Below are positions 43,682 to 56,110 of a stretch of 64,000 bases of DNA, piece after piece. The notes beneath the pieces were generated by a model. That model was not told where the DNA came from. It did no database searches and was given only the letters and a program-made list of their open reading frames with translations. The stretch lies in assembly GCA_025769875.1 (NCBI GenBank), contig JAGFNK010000085.1:62001-126000 (forward strand), given 5' to 3'. The stretch is from Russula earlei (lineage: Eukaryota > Basidiomycota > Agaricomycetes > Russulales > Russulaceae). Positions within the stretch are counted from its first letter, which is position 1, and each line of letters opens with the position of its first letter. The position numbers were made by a program, and so were the translations under genes.

Positions 43682-45893
43682 ATGGACTCTTCTCAATCTC
43701 CTCAGGCGAGTTCTTCCAACGCCCTCCAACGTGGAAAAGCATGCTTGACCTGCAGGTGTGTCCTCTTGCTATTGCATTTTTGCACGGATGCCTCATGCAA
43801 CATATCTTGACGCAGGCGTCGCAAGATGGTTACAACACCCTCTTTATCGTGTAGCGCTCTCTCTAACGCATTCCTTCTCTGATTTAGAAATGCGACGGCA
43901 TTCGCCCTGTGTGCGGCCCATGTGGTAGAGCCAATCGCCCAGATGACTGCGAGTACACAGATGGTCAAAACCGGACACGTACCCAAATGCTCGAAGACAC
44001 CATCGCACAGCTCGAAACTCGTATACAAGAGTTAGAGCACCCCAATAGTACCCCTCCATTAGTGATCCTCCACGACCCTCACTCCGCTTTTTACCAAGCC
44101 CAACGGTCTGTTATCCCCACGCCCTCGGAAGAGCTATCACCATTGGTGATACTTTCATCAGCGGAGTTTCCGCATGCGTCGCACTCTTCCACCTCATCCA
44201 GCCCTCTCACCAGTGCGTTTTGTCACCCCTTCGCCGTCAGATCGATATTCAGATCCGATAGGTTCTGCAGTCCAAACACCTCGCTCTTCTTCCTCGATCG
44301 AATGGATTGCCCCTGATGATCCACCAGCTCATGTTGTGCAAGAGCTGTAAGTGACAGTCATGAATTTAACAACCTCTCCATTCTCATTTGTGACAGTCTC
44401 GATGTATTCTTCAAGCACGCCCCTTCTCTGCATTTCTTCCTTCACAGTGCTCGTTTCCAGCACTCTATGTCTCTCCCCCCAGGTAATCCAGGTCGCCCAA
44501 TGCCAGCTCTTGTCAATGCGGTCTACCTTTGGGGGGTAATTTTAAGTCGTAACAACGATCTTCTCAAGCACGAATCCATTCTTGCGTCTTGCGTCGCTTC
44601 TCAGCTGGGAAGTGCGATTCCTATTACTCCATCCCAACAGATTTTGCAGGTGATCCAAGCAAAGATTCTACTGATTGGTTACTGCTTTAGCATCGGTCAT
44701 TTCCTTGCCGCCCGCCATGAAGGGAATTCTGCCGCATCCCTTGCCGTTGCGTGCGGATTACACAAGATCAGGACGGCTCAGCCCATGCCCGCTTTTACAA
44801 GTTTCATCGATCAAGTGGACTTCACCCTCCCAGAACCGCAAGATCAGATAGAAGAGGGCGAGCGCATCAACGCGTTTTGGGCCGTATTTTTTATGGATCG
44901 TTGCTTGGCGGTTGTACTCGGTCCTCCATTGGTGATTTCGGATACGGATGCACCTGGAGTGCAGATCGACACACCGTGGCCACTTGAGATGGAGACGTAT
45001 GAGCGCGTGCGTACTCCTGGCGGCAACCACGTGTTGAATTATTCATGTCCTCCCAATTTTAGGGTCAGATATACCCGAATCTGCGTACGAGTGGGACGCT
45101 GCGTAGTTTCTTCAGTGGCATGAACAATGGGTGGCCTTGGGAGAACCACAATCCACTCACGCAGCTCAGCAAGGCTACAGCACTCTTCGAGCGTGCTACT
45201 CGCCTGGCAGCGACGTGGAGACCCGGTGTGCCCTTACTCTCTATGATACTGTGTACAAGTCACTGATGGCTGGAAAGAAATCCAGAACATTGGATTGTTT
45301 TATTCCGACTTCGTGGCGCTCGATCAACGCATTGATGAGTTCAAATCACAGCTTATGCGCATCGATCCGGTCCCCAGTCTCCATGGCCCCCTGGTACACT
45401 TGGCGTGTTGTCTCGCCAATGGTGCCACCATCCAGTTGCACGCCACGTTTTCGTCCCAGAATACGGGTTCGCGGACGAAATGCCTGTCGGCCGCAATGGC
45501 GATCGTACGTGCGAATCACGCCACTCACATACAGGACTTCACATACTGTAGTCCATTGCTCGGCGTAATTTTTTCCTTTCGTTTTTTCACGTGAACTAAT
45601 CATGTCTGACGTACTCGCAGTCGCTCTGGTCTGCAGGTGGGCGTGTCATCATCAACGAAATTAAATCGCGGCGATCCTTTCACGCTGAACAATCCCCTTT
45701 GCCTCAACAGCGTGATACCGAACTGCACAACGCGCTGGAGCAAGTTCAGTCCCTGCTGGCAGGGCCTGCGCCACGATGCGCTGTGATGTGTTTGTCTTTC
45801 TGCCCTTTAGTCATGTCCCGTATACCTCACGCACGCTCATTTTCGACAGCCTACTACCTGGGACGTCTCCAGCAGGAGAGCACAGGCATCTGA
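43682..45893 (+). CDS. Zn(II)2Cys6 fungal transcription factor, one extra base in exon 3
   Basis: Nuclear DNA-binding regulator of the Gal4 type. Exons: 43682-43755, 43816-43828, 43888-44346, 44397-45006, 45063-45227, 45286-45564 and 45621-45893. The cluster CLTCRRRKMKCDG...CGPCGRANRPDDC is only formed when the 13 nt micro-exon is included. A short coiled linker (MLEDTIAQLETRIQELEH) follows. The middle homology region matches fungal_trans: FLHSARFQH, PALVNAVYLWGVILS, ESILASCVASQL, EGERINAFWAVFFMDRCLAV, and later YSDFVALDQRIDEFKSQL. Exon 3 switches frame by one extra base somewhere in 44170-44225 (from STSSSPLT to PVRFVTPS); with it removed all joins are in phase and the product is 594 residues. 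The target genes are unknown; no cluster is adjacent. Confidence 0.85.
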
Positions 45894-46835
45894 TTATTGT
45901 TGCCTTGCCAGAAAACCCCTTCGCCTAGAAAACGTGGTGTTCTCCGCACATCTCGTGTGTTTCTCTTAACCCATGCAGCCATATGATCCGTCCCTAGTCA
46001 TGTTCGCACATCTATCATGCATTAAGCTGTCACCATGTAGCGCTCTTGGAGTCTCGCTTCGTCGTCGATCATGTATTTGGTAGTCTATAAAAAATGCTGA
46101 CAGCATTTCGCTGGTTGAGCGAGCCACAAACGCGCAGATGTGAGTAAGCGTAAGATAGGGGCTATTAAGGAGGGTTTAGTGATCCTATATGTCCCAAGCT
46201 CTGGTCTATGACGTGAACTGAGTCATTAGAGTAGACGTGAATGAAAAAAAAAAAAAGAACCATATGAGTCGTCCTGACTCAGTTCACGGACGGCTCGTGC
46301 CGGTTCATGATTACGAGGCCTCGGGCATGCTGGTTTTGTACCAAAGTGGTGCGACGAATTTCAGCATTAAATCATGATCAGGCAGGTGCAAGACCTTCAC
46401 GCTTTTAGTCTTCAGGCTTCTTTTATCTATGCCATCACAGTAAGCATTTTGCAATGTAATGAATGCAATTCATTTTTCAGAATCCGGCCAATCAGATTGC
46501 AGCATTTAGTGACTGAATTTGTAAAGCACCCACAATGTTTTACAATCTCATTGTGTCCCATTTATTGTTTTTGGTGTTCTCCCTTTTTTTTTCTGTGTTA
46601 ACGTAGTTGCTTTACACCACCAATGAGCGATTCGCTTTTCTGCTAGCGCCACCAGTTCGCCACGTCACGTGCGAATCAAACACGACCACGTGATGTACTG
46701 TGAACACGGCCTGGCAGTTTCAGTGGAGTGCTCATTAGAACTGGCATCAACACTGAGAATAATCTGTCGGTCGATACAGCCTTTAAAGGACTTGTAGCTT
46801 TTCAGAAGGTCTCGTTCTCTCTTCAATCTCCAGCG
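45894..46835. other. NIMA gene upstream region
   Basis: No gene seen. It contains an inverted repeat with two TGASTCA motifs (see separate entry), an A13 run and AT-rich promoter DNA. Confidence 0.5.
46212..46288. promoter_or_regulatory. Inverted repeat with paired TGAGTCA/TGACTCA sites
   Basis: CGTGAACTGAGTCA (46212-46225) and its perfect complement TGACTCAGTTCACG (46275-46288) flank a 49 nt loop with a 13-A run. Each arm carries the 7 bp core bound by Gcn4/AP-1-type bZIP factors. It could be a paired bZIP site upstream of the NIMA gene, or an extruded hairpin. Regulatory role is inferred only. Confidence 0.4.
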
Positions 46836-49679
46836 ATGTCCAGTATGCCTTCGTTTTTAGACTGCTATGAATCTCTCGAAATCATTGGGAATGGGTCGTT
46901 TGGAATTATTCGAAAGGTCAAGCGAAAGCAGGACGGAGTCGTGAGTGCTTCTTTGGTGGACTTTTTTTAACAGTCCTTCACGCACTATAGATCCTAGCCC
47001 GGAAAGAGATTGATTTTGAACGAATGAACGAACGCGATCGTAAACAAGTTGTCGCTGAGGTGTTCGTCTGCAGTTGTTTGTATTCGAGCAGTTATTGTCC
47101 TGACATACCGCTAGCAACATCCTAAAGGATCTCGACCATGCCCATATTGTGAAATACCACGACCGCTACGTGGACCGCGACGCCGGCACACTCTACATTC
47201 TGATGGAATATTGTGGAGGCGGGGATTTGTCTTCCGTCATCAAGCAAGCCCAGAAGTGTAACCGGCTAATACCAGAGGAGACTGTCTGGCACTACTTCAT
47301 GCAAATCCTGTTGGCGTTGCATTATTGTCACCACCCACACGGTAATTTACGGTCCGGTCCCGCTGATGATGGGGATGGCAAGGAACGAAGAGCTCCAATC
47401 CTGCACAGAGATTTAAAACCTGACAACGGTGCGTTCGGTGTGAGATGGCTTGCCCTTTCTGTTGACCATCTTGTGTCATAGTGTTCCTTGATGAGAACAG
47501 CTCGGTAAAACTTGGGGACTTTGGCTTATCCAAGGTACTAACGCAAGCAAGTCTCGCAAATACCTATGTTGGCGTATGTTGCTCTATGTTCAGCTTTGAA
47601 CCATCTCGCTTTATGCCACAGTACAGACACCATATTATATGTCACCAGAGCTAATGCAAGAAAAGGCGTACGACTCCAAATCAGATATCTGGTCGTTGGG
47701 ATGCCTTATCTATGAGCTATGTGCACATAAGCCCCCCTTTCATGAAGCCAAGACTCATTCCGAGCTGAGCATGGCGATACGGTATGTGGCTTTACATACA
47801 TGAGCGTTTAAAATGCTCAATGACGCGGAAGTAATGGCCGTATTCCGCCGTTACCTCGTGGATACAGTCAAGCGCTCTCCGCCGTGATTAAAGCCATGCT
47901 GAACCTGAATGTAAGTAAGCCAGCTGCTGTATCTGCTGTCGTCAGTGACCTGAACATGAACAGCCCTCGATGCGTCCATCGGCAGCTCAATTACTTCAGC
48001 ACGAGCGGCTTGAATTCGCCCATAAAGTTTTCGAAACACAAAAACAGCAAGTACTTGAATAATTTCTCAACAACTGGTACATTGACACCTTCGTAGACTC
48101 GAGAGTGTGAAGACTCACAAAGCGAATCTTATTGACCGCGAGCGAGATCTTGTCGCGCGAGAGTCTGCTCTCGCTGCGCATGAAGCTGCGCAGAGCGCTG
48201 CTATCTCGCAGAGAGACATTGAAATAGCCGCCCTTCGGGCTCAGTTGGCTGAATTCGCTGCATCCGTCGCAAGTCAAGTACAACAGGCAGTCGCCAGACG
48301 CGAAGAAGAACTGCGTAGCGAAGCACTCGAATATGGGAAACTTGTAGAGTCGCGCTTCCAGCGGCGGCAAGAAGAAATTATGGAGGCTGTGCGTCTGCGC
48401 GAGACAGAATTGTTTGACGCGTGGCAGAGACGTGAGATCGAGATGCACGCAGCAGTTCAAGAAGAGGTCGAGGAGCGTTGGCGTGCAGAACAGGAGAAAC
48501 TTCAGAGAATGAAAGAGGAAATTGGAGGGCAGGCGCGTACCATTGAAGAAACCCAGCAGAAGGGTGCGATTTTATTCGTGCCACCTGATTGAGAATCTCA
48601 CATCCTGCATAGGACCGAAACGGGACAAGACCCCATTGGAAGAAGTGAAGAACATCCTCGCACCACTCACTCAGTTAGCCGATGACCCACAAAACACACC
48701 ACGCTTGAAAATGATATCTCCGATGCTTAAAACTGGTCCTTTGGAAGATCCAGCTGTTCGTATGGATTCGCCACTGTTTTCTCTTGCATCTGCCATGAAA
48801 GGCGTCATTCTCACCGCAACCGGCGAGCCCCTTGTGACGCCAATTCCTGTCAAGTTTTTTGAAGATATTCTTGTTGACTCGCCCAAGGCGAGCAACAGCC
48901 TGGGCTTTTCGGAGATATTTGACTTTGACAAGGTGAACGAAGAGGAGAGTGACCACAAGGATACTGGGGTGTCAGCGTCAACATCGCCCTCGAAGCGGAA
49001 GCCCCCCTGCGTTTCTGCCCAGACGCAAGCCCCTCCACCCCCACCTGCGTCGATATTGAGGCGTGCTCCATCAGCGCCGAAGTCCCCGTCGAAGCGCAAG
49101 TCAGTCGGCGCGTCGACGCAATCTATCGCTGCAATTGTTCCTTCACGGACTGCTCCCTCACCGTCTGCCCAGCGGACTACCCGTATCCGGCGTCCATCTA
49201 TGTCTTCCAGGTCCCGGATGAAGCGAATTGAAGTACCAGGGGCAGATACCCCAGATCCGGAGGACGCAATGATAACAACAGCAAGCGCCGCCTCGTCCTC
49301 GTCGTCCTCGTCCTCGTCATCGTCATCACAGTCTTCGTCCAGCGGTACCCGAACCATCACTTCTGGAGATACTGCGCACTGCGTCCAGCGTCCAGCGCCA
49401 ATGTACGACCTGCACGACGAGGAGAATCTTCCGAGCCCGTTCTTACGGCGTGTCGAACGGGAGCGAGGTGGGGGAGCGCCAGGGAGCGGAATGGGGACGA
49501 TCATGCGCGTAAAACGACCGAGTGGTGCTAATCTTTTGCGTGCGGCGGCTGCGGCAAATAGCGCGAAGGCCGCGGGGGTACTTATTGGCGGAAAGAGTGC
49601 GGGCGAGGGCACGACGACGCGGTCGTTGGTGGCGCGAAGGGCCGGGGAGGAAGCACGCAGGGCGCTGTTGCGGATGTGA
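46836..49679 (+). CDS. NIMA-family mitotic protein kinase
   Basis: Ser/Thr kinase of the NimA/Kin3/Fin1 group, controlling mitotic entry and chromosome condensation. Nine exons: 46836-46940, 46991-47061, 47115-47428, 47482-47573, 47627-47781, 47832-47910, 47964-48050, 48104-48563 and 48613-49679, giving 809 residues. Kinase signatures are [22 protein letters not shown] (the ATP-site Lys), [19 protein letters not shown] and [12 protein letters not shown] fungal-style insert lies before HRD. A long coiled coil follows the kinase ([11 protein letters not shown] through [17 protein letters not shown]), as expected for dimerisation. The tail is Ser/Pro/Arg-rich with a 13-Ser run. Exon 8 uses a CGAG acceptor three bases before AGTGTG to stay in frame. 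All nine joins are in phase. Confidence 0.93.
49288..49346 (+). repeat. TCN microsatellite coding poly-Ser in the NIMA gene
   Basis: A run of TCG/TCC/TCA codons encodes about 13 consecutive serines plus a short Gln-Ser-rich flank. It is in frame with the kinase C-terminal tail. Confidence 0.8.
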
Positions 49680-50671
49680 CGCTTGGTTACGCATTGTTTA
49701 TTGTTCGTCTCATACCCTTCTCTACGAGTCTTTCACAGGAGGAACGCATCGCTCTGCAACACGAAAATGTATCATCATGCACTTAACGGTAGAACGCATT
49801 CAGGTTGTCATTCTACGGTAACGAGGATGGGATGGATCATTCGTATTGCACGGGAACGATGGACTTTTGTCACGGTCGAGTCGAGTATGACGGCACAAGT
49901 CCCCCGCGGACGATGTGGGCGCCTATAGTGCGCCTAATGACACGAGGCACGCCATCGCCTTAAGCCAAAAATTGCGAACAATTGTGACGGCGAGGCATTT
50001 AAGTTTATTCCCTCCGCCTTCGCGACAACGTCTGACGGAAGATGAAATGGCAAGTGCCCACAGGGAGATGGGGTTTTGGCGGAGGTCAGCTGGAAGGGGG
50101 GACATGGCCTCTTATCAGTATGAGTGATGCGGGGTGATTAATTAGACACGGATACTGTAGAGATGTTTATGGATATGGATCCATGTAGACGCGTGTGGAT
50201 GCCCGCTTGTGTTGAGAATCAAGAATTAGGATCAGGATCAGAAGGATCAGGAACGAGCGAGCGAGCCGAGGAGAAACAAAAGGGGAGAGAGAGCCTATTG
50301 TCCACTTGTTGCGTCCCAGCCGACTTCCCCGTTCGGGCCTGGGCCTTTGGCTCTCACCATCCTCAGCCTTTGGAGAAATCCTCGTTTCCTTTCCACCCTC
50401 ACTCTTGTGTCCCATTTTTGCCTTCCAAGAGTGGCCTCTCTCTTGTGGCAGTCCACACATCCCATTTGTGGCCGTCCCCCCCGAACACCTGTCTGTGTCT
50501 GTCCTCCACCTCCCGCCGCAAAGGCCCGTTACAAAATGGATTCAATTTCCATCATCGCCCCTCTTCTTCCAACAATAACCTTTCCTCTCAACCCCTGCGC
50601 CAACCACTCCGTCTTCAACCGTCATATCCATTCCATCTCTGCCGAACTCTGCTCCCCGGAATAGTATCGCC
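49680..50671. other. HMG gene upstream region
   Basis: No gene supported. It includes GGATCA-type short repeats (about 50228-50252) and a CT-rich leader before the HMG gene start. Confidence 0.45.
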
Positions 50672-52274
50672 ATGTCAGGTGTCGTGCGGAACAGAGCTGG
50701 CGCTGGCGCCCAGCCACCGAGACCACCCAATGCCTGGATCCTCTACCGTTCAGACAAACTCCAACAACTTCCCCCGCCCCCTCTCGGCCATTCCAAGCCG
50801 ACTCAGGCCGAAGTCTCCAAGATCATCTCAGCCCACTGGAGGGCAGAGACCGAAGAAGTACGCGCCGAGTACGAACAACGCGCCGAGGTGGCCAAGGCGG
50901 AGCACGCGCGCTTGTATCCTAATTACCGCTTCGCACCCATGAAGAGGGCAGGATAGGGATCGCATTCGCGAGGAGAAGCGGCAAGCAAAGGAACAGGAAC
51001 GTGCCGGCCGTCGCGCGCGTGCACGCGTCGCGCCGTACCCGCTCCCATCTACCGCGTCAAACTTCACGTCATCCACCCCGCTTGTCATCAAACAGGTCGT
51101 CCCCAGTGCTAAACATGGCCCCACACCCATCTCATTAGCGTTGCCGCCAACGTCCATGGCACTCCCCCCACAGCCGTGTGTCAGTGTGGCACCGTGCTAC
51201 GGCCCGACGCGTATGTCCCCCGACGCGTTTCCCGATCTACAACTCTTTCCTGTCGATTCGCAAAGTTTACCGTCGCACGAATCGTCCCATCTTGGGGCGA
51301 CTGTATCATCTGCAAGCACATCACCCATGGTGCCACTCAGCCCTATTCTCACCTCGCCACAGCCGCCCCCTCCAAAGGGTTGGGAACCTTCACCATCGGA
51401 CTCTTCTACAACCTCCCTCGCTTCTCCCCAAGATGCGTCGGTCCCATACTGGCCACAGACCCGTCCACCTCCAACCCAAGCACGAAAACAGGCATGTCCT
51501 TTGGACTTCTGCATTTCTCACTAGTATTCTTAACGTTCTCCGTAGACTCGCGGCATTCGTTTCACAATGCCTTACTATGACAATCTCCATCTGTTTGATC
51601 CAAAAGCCATCGCACGGTCCAACGAACCCTGCCGCCTAACCGTCTTCCAGCTACAGGAACTTGCAAATGGTGGCGTCACTGCCCCGCCCCCTGGAAGCAT
51701 CGACATTGGTATGGGGATGTACCCTTCTGGCATGTCTGGGTCGACCGCGTTCGATTATCCGCTTCGTCTCCTTGGAGAAGACCCGGAGACGTTCATGTCG
51801 GACCCCACTGTTGAGCAACTCTTGGCGACCATCAATACACTGGTAGGGTCTCATCCCCAGGAGAATGTTTCGCCATCATCAACGGATGTGGAAACAGTAG
51901 AACAGACGCAGGGATTTGATTTTGACGACTTTGTAAAGGACTTCGGGGTCACCACGTCACAAGAAGACACTGAGGGTGCGTCCACCGTGCAGATAATTGC
52001 CGAAGAACAAAGCAACACCACAGCGCTCTCCATCCCAGAGAATAGCCCGGCGAGTTCCAGCACGCACTTGGAGGGCGTTATGAGCCCGATGCCATCGTTC
52101 TATGTCCCCACGCCATCCAGCGTTTCTCCCGAGTCAACTCCCCCTCCTTCGTCGAGTTCTCACTACATGCCATCCCGTGATGCGGCCAACTCCAGCAACC
52201 GCCGCGTCGGAGGTAGTTGGAAGGTTCCCTTCGCCGTTTCGCGACTCGCCTCTCCTATTCCCAGTTGCACCTGA
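50672..52274 (+). CDS. HMG-box transcription factor (MATA_HMG type), one extra base near 50948
   Basis: Sequence-specific HMG-box regulator. The box occupies about residues 17-92: RPPNAWILYRSDKL, KPTQAEVSKIISAHW, YEQRAEVAKAEHARLYPNYR, of the MAT-a1/SOX-like subtype. It is followed by a basic stretch (DRIREEKRQAKEQERAGRR), a Pro/Ser linker, and an acidic/Ser-rich C-terminus (FDFDDFVKDFG). In mushrooms such genes are sexual-development regulators, not part of the mating-type locus itself. Exon 1 is 50672-51491 and exon 2 is 51546-52274. The intron has a GC donor (CAG|GCATGT); the nearby GT gives a stop. An extra base near 50944-50950 separates FAPMKR from the basic stretch; with it removed the product is 515 residues. 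The last 114 codons are duplicated at 60965-61307. Confidence 0.85.
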
Positions 52275-53718
52275 TTCCAATCAATGCTTCAATTTGTCAA
52301 CTCACCACAAACACGCCCTTATCCATATTCTCCACTCCTCATCTTGCACGCCATATGTATACAATAATCATCCTATCCATTTTTCTTCAATCTGCAGCTT
52401 TCGTCGTTATCTTCCTCGCTGTCGTATGCTTTCTCTCGCCCTCCCCCAATCATACACTCCTCTCACCAATATCCCTATCCTCCTACCTCCACGCACCGCG
52501 TGCTCTGGTGTCACCCTTCTGTGCATTTTATAGATCAGGGTTTGATGTCACCACTGGAACTTGGAGCAGCGCAAGATGTTTGTCGCGTCGTCCTGTCTGA
52601 CTTGTCTACGTGTGTATCTCGGTCATCTACTCTGCGCTTTCTTCTGTCTGTACTTTTTCCATGGTGATCCTACTTTACTCCCTTCCAAATCGATTTTGGT
52701 CCCCCGCAGTTCCCCCCCGGAGAGGGATTCCGGGCCGTCGTCCATCATCCCTGTCGCTTGCACTGCTATCACGGACCCAACCCCATCACCCCCACTTTCT
52801 ACACTGATGTTATACCTCATTATCCCTTTTCGTCAGACTTTCTATATTTTTTTGTATCATATTCTTCTGCGTCCTGTCGGTGCATCATTATCGTCAAACT
52901 CGAAATTTTATTTCTTGCATTGCTGATCGACCTTTGTCCATTCGCTATCGAAATATAACACCTATTCGCCTGAGAACGTGTCCCTCGTAAAGTAACTGGT
53001 GTTTCCCATGGGAGGTAGGTAAGGAAATGAATGACTCGGGTCCTCTTCCGAGTCCGTGGGAACAGCTGCGGTTAACACATCCTTCCGAGAATGAACTGAA
53101 GCCCCGCCACCCGTGCAAGAACCCGATGCGTAAGGTCGCCAGTGCTTCGTCCCTCGTTTGGGTGGGCAGATTGATATTGATGTGTACGTCTCCCTGCGGT
53201 GCACGTAGGACTCGCCTTCCCGTATATAGGCAAGTCATCAGACGGGGACCCAAGATCGGCAGAGCCTTTTTAAGCGGGGTGGCTTGCCTGGAGTTTGCTG
53301 ATGGGGATCACGCGTGTTCACAAGTTCATGATCAGTCTGTGATGTGAGCCTCAGCGTTGGATTTGCGGAGTTGGACGTCCCTTTGACTCGGAGTTTGAAG
53401 TAGAACGGCTCGATCCGTTTAGCTCATCTACCCCCTCACTAATATGACCTCAGTTCTTCAAGTTGTTTGTGTATTCCTTTGAACTAGGACCTCCTATTAT
53501 TAGTCAAGATCGACAAGTCGGAGACCGTTTATGAGTTGAAAAAAGCCATTTTGCAAAAAACCTAATGCTTTGAAAGATATCGACGCCGACCGACTCGACC
53601 TCTATCTTGTCGATCTCCTTGATGACGAGCACATTGCGAAAACTGCTGAAGAAGCCACTGAGGGTCAACAGCCGCTGAAATCGTCTCGCTCACTTGCCAG
53701 AGTATTCGAGACGGTTAC
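51933..53718 (+). repeat. Segmental duplication, copy A (1.79 kb)
   Basis: From gtaaaggacttcggggtc in the HMG gene to gtattcgagac in the CRINKLER header, this matches 60965-62775 at high identity through the HMG 3' UTR. Small indels and a more divergent stretch lie around 53.03-53.4 kb. Copy A is in the original context because it contains the full HMG gene. Confidence 0.88.
52275..53443. other. HMG 3' flank within the duplicated block
   Basis: 3' UTR-like sequence of the HMG gene followed by unassigned DNA up to the CRINKLER-like ATG. No further gene seen. Confidence 0.5.
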
Positions 53719-56110
53719 CTTAGTAGAGGAGAGGATCAGCATTGTCTTCAAGCTTCCGAAGAGTGAGTCCCCGCGGCTGATCATGAGCGTTGCTGATGAC
53801 ATTGATCCTCGCTTCCCATTTTCGTTCCAATTACGACGTGTCAATTGATGACATTCTTGTGCGGTGACCATGTCATGTTGTAGAACCATCTGGTCTGGGC
53901 CGGCCACCAGTTGGTGAGTGCTTCATGTACTTCCTTTCTCCGGCTCAGCATGTGTGACCAGTATGCTGCCTAACAATGTAGAAACCGAAGAGTTGCGCAA
54001 TTCGGACAATCTCCAAGTATACGAAAATATGTTCATCAAATTGGCGAAATGGGGAACCTTCCAGAGCTCTGATATTGGATCGAATGACATAGCTCAGGAT
54101 TTGTTGAGACGTTTGAAAGAAAAGTGGACAGCAAGCCGATTGTAGCCGATGTACGCTGTCCCTTGTCTGCCAGCTTGTCAATTTGTCAATTTTGACTCGC
54201 CAATGTAGGCGTACTCGAAACTATTCCATCATGAATCTTGGGATGAATATTTCCGGCCTCCGGAACTGGCCACCGAGGATGGGCCACCAGAGGAGTCGAC
54301 CTCCGAGGGCCAATCTGATGAGAGAGAAAAAGCGCGCGAGGCCGGGATGATGGAGGTGGCGCACATTGTGTTTCTGCGTCACGAATGGGAACATCTTCGG
54401 TCCAACCCCCTACGTCCCTTCAAGGAATATGACGCGAACAGTATGCTCTTCCACCAACTCGTCCTTTGCGCTCTAGATGTTGACAAAACCAATGTTACTT
54501 TGTACGTGCTCTCTTGAATTCCTCGTTCTATTGCGATTTATATCCCCTTCACAGAGGTCACAACTCATGGCCTTTCCATCTTGTCATGAGATATCAGAAC
54601 CCTACAAACCCAAATGAGAATGGCCGTCTCCGCAAATTTCACCCTCGTAGTGATTGTATGATTACAAAGTCAAATCTTCCTCGGCTCATCGTAGAGGTCA
54701 ATTCAGCATCAATGTCCGATCCTATTGATCGTACCAGGCTGCTTTTGGAGGGGGCGGCTGTCGTCCGGCTCGCAAACCAATTCTTGAATCCGTTCAAAGA
54801 GAAGGAATCCTTCGTTCTCATTGCGATTTATATCTGGCCCACAGGCATTGCATCTCAATATTTCATGTTTCAGAAGCAGAAGGACCACTCCGTAAGATGA
54901 TCTTTATGAATAAGCCCGTCCGCAGGCTGAGCCATTATAGGTTTATTACAAAGAAAAGAGTTTTCACTTGAACACCCCGGTAGACCGCGCCAAGTTTATA
55001 CGCGTGTTTTACAACGTTCTCCACGACAAGGAAGATATAAAAGACGCGCAAGGACACGTTGATGCACTCAACAAGGTGGTCCTCTGTCTGGAGTCATATT
55101 ACAAGACCCGTAGGGGACGTGGGAGGAAACGCGCACGGACTGGGTGACAATGGTAATGCAAGGACTGGTGCTGGTGGCCGTGCTGGGGGCGCAAGTGCGA
55201 CAGACTGCGCAGAGCTCGGGGTTCATGGCTATAAAGTGATACCGGAGGTGAATTGTGCGGGCTGATGGTATTGAGTTAGAGCCACTGTTCGAGGTGTGAT
55301 GACCGTTTCGACTTGACATGTGCTGCGCTGACAGTCTGTCCTCAGATGCCTCCTCATATTCTCACCGTGTATCAGCCCTCAGATCCACGCACGGAGTTAA
55401 TCGCGAAGAAAGCTCACGAGGAATCGAACGAGCTCGCGATCTTCAACCTCCTCATCAGCATGAAGCCGAAGTCAGATCACGTTATCTCGTTGCTCGACTC
55501 GTTTCAGACGCAGTCGGCAACGTGGCTCATTTTCCCTAAGTTGGTCTCTGTCACAGAATATGTCACCGCCGATCCCAAGCGACTATGTGGCAAAGTCGCT
55601 CAAGTCTGCCGGGGCCTCATCGAGGGCCTGGCGTATCTTCACGAGCACTGTATCGCTCACAGGGACATCAAGCCTGACAACCTCCTCGTCGACCAAGACT
55701 TTTGCGTGAAGATAATTGACTTCGACATCGCTATACAAGTAAAGGGTGAGGACGAGGAGGTCGACGACGAATACGGGACGAAGCATTGGATGGCACCCGA
55801 GATTGGGAAGTCGATGCACAGTCCGATCAAGGCCGATCGATGGTCTTGTGGGCGTGTTATTCTTCATCTTCTTGACAAACTCAAAAAAGAGGACAAACAC
55901 TTGAAGGCGATTGCAGGGAAGCTGAAGGCCCATGACCCAAACCAGCGGCCATCGTTGCTTGAATGGCGCATGTGGTTCGCTCGGCCAATTTTGGACGTGG
56001 CCAATGTAGCTGCTGAGATGAAAGCAACGCGACCTCGTCCAGACGCCATCGGAGAAAACGCGGAGCCCCGGCAGGCGAAGAAGCAGAGGCTCAGCGTTTG
56101 GTTGGAATGA
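53444..56110 (+). pseudogene. CRINKLER-type gene: Ubl header, nuclease-like middle, kinase-like end; damaged 5' half
   Basis: The three-part architecture of CRINKLER/CR effectors is visible. The ubiquitin-like header (VKIDKSETVYELKKAI, DRLDLYLVDLLDDEH, QQPLKSSRSLARVFE) is broken by several small indels relative to copy B. The middle (53.98-55.15 kb) has a PD-(D/E)XK-like core: HPRSD, LPRLIVEVNSAS, RTRLLLEGAAVVRLAN. The third part (55313-56110, open) is a kinase-like domain: LAYLHEHCIAHRDIKPDN, KIIDFDIA (DFD in place of DFG), YGTKHWMAPEI and RWSCGRVILHLLDK. In the family, header and toxin-like domains act in host-parasite or inter-cell conflict; the role in saprotrophs is unknown. An in-frame TAG at 54143 and header frameshifts suggest a pseudogene, but a spliced 3' transcript for the kinase part is possible. 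Confidence 0.75.

Noticed and set aside
48671..49612. 313-codon minus ORF inside the NIMA gene
   Set aside because: Antisense shadow of the Ser/Pro-rich tail.
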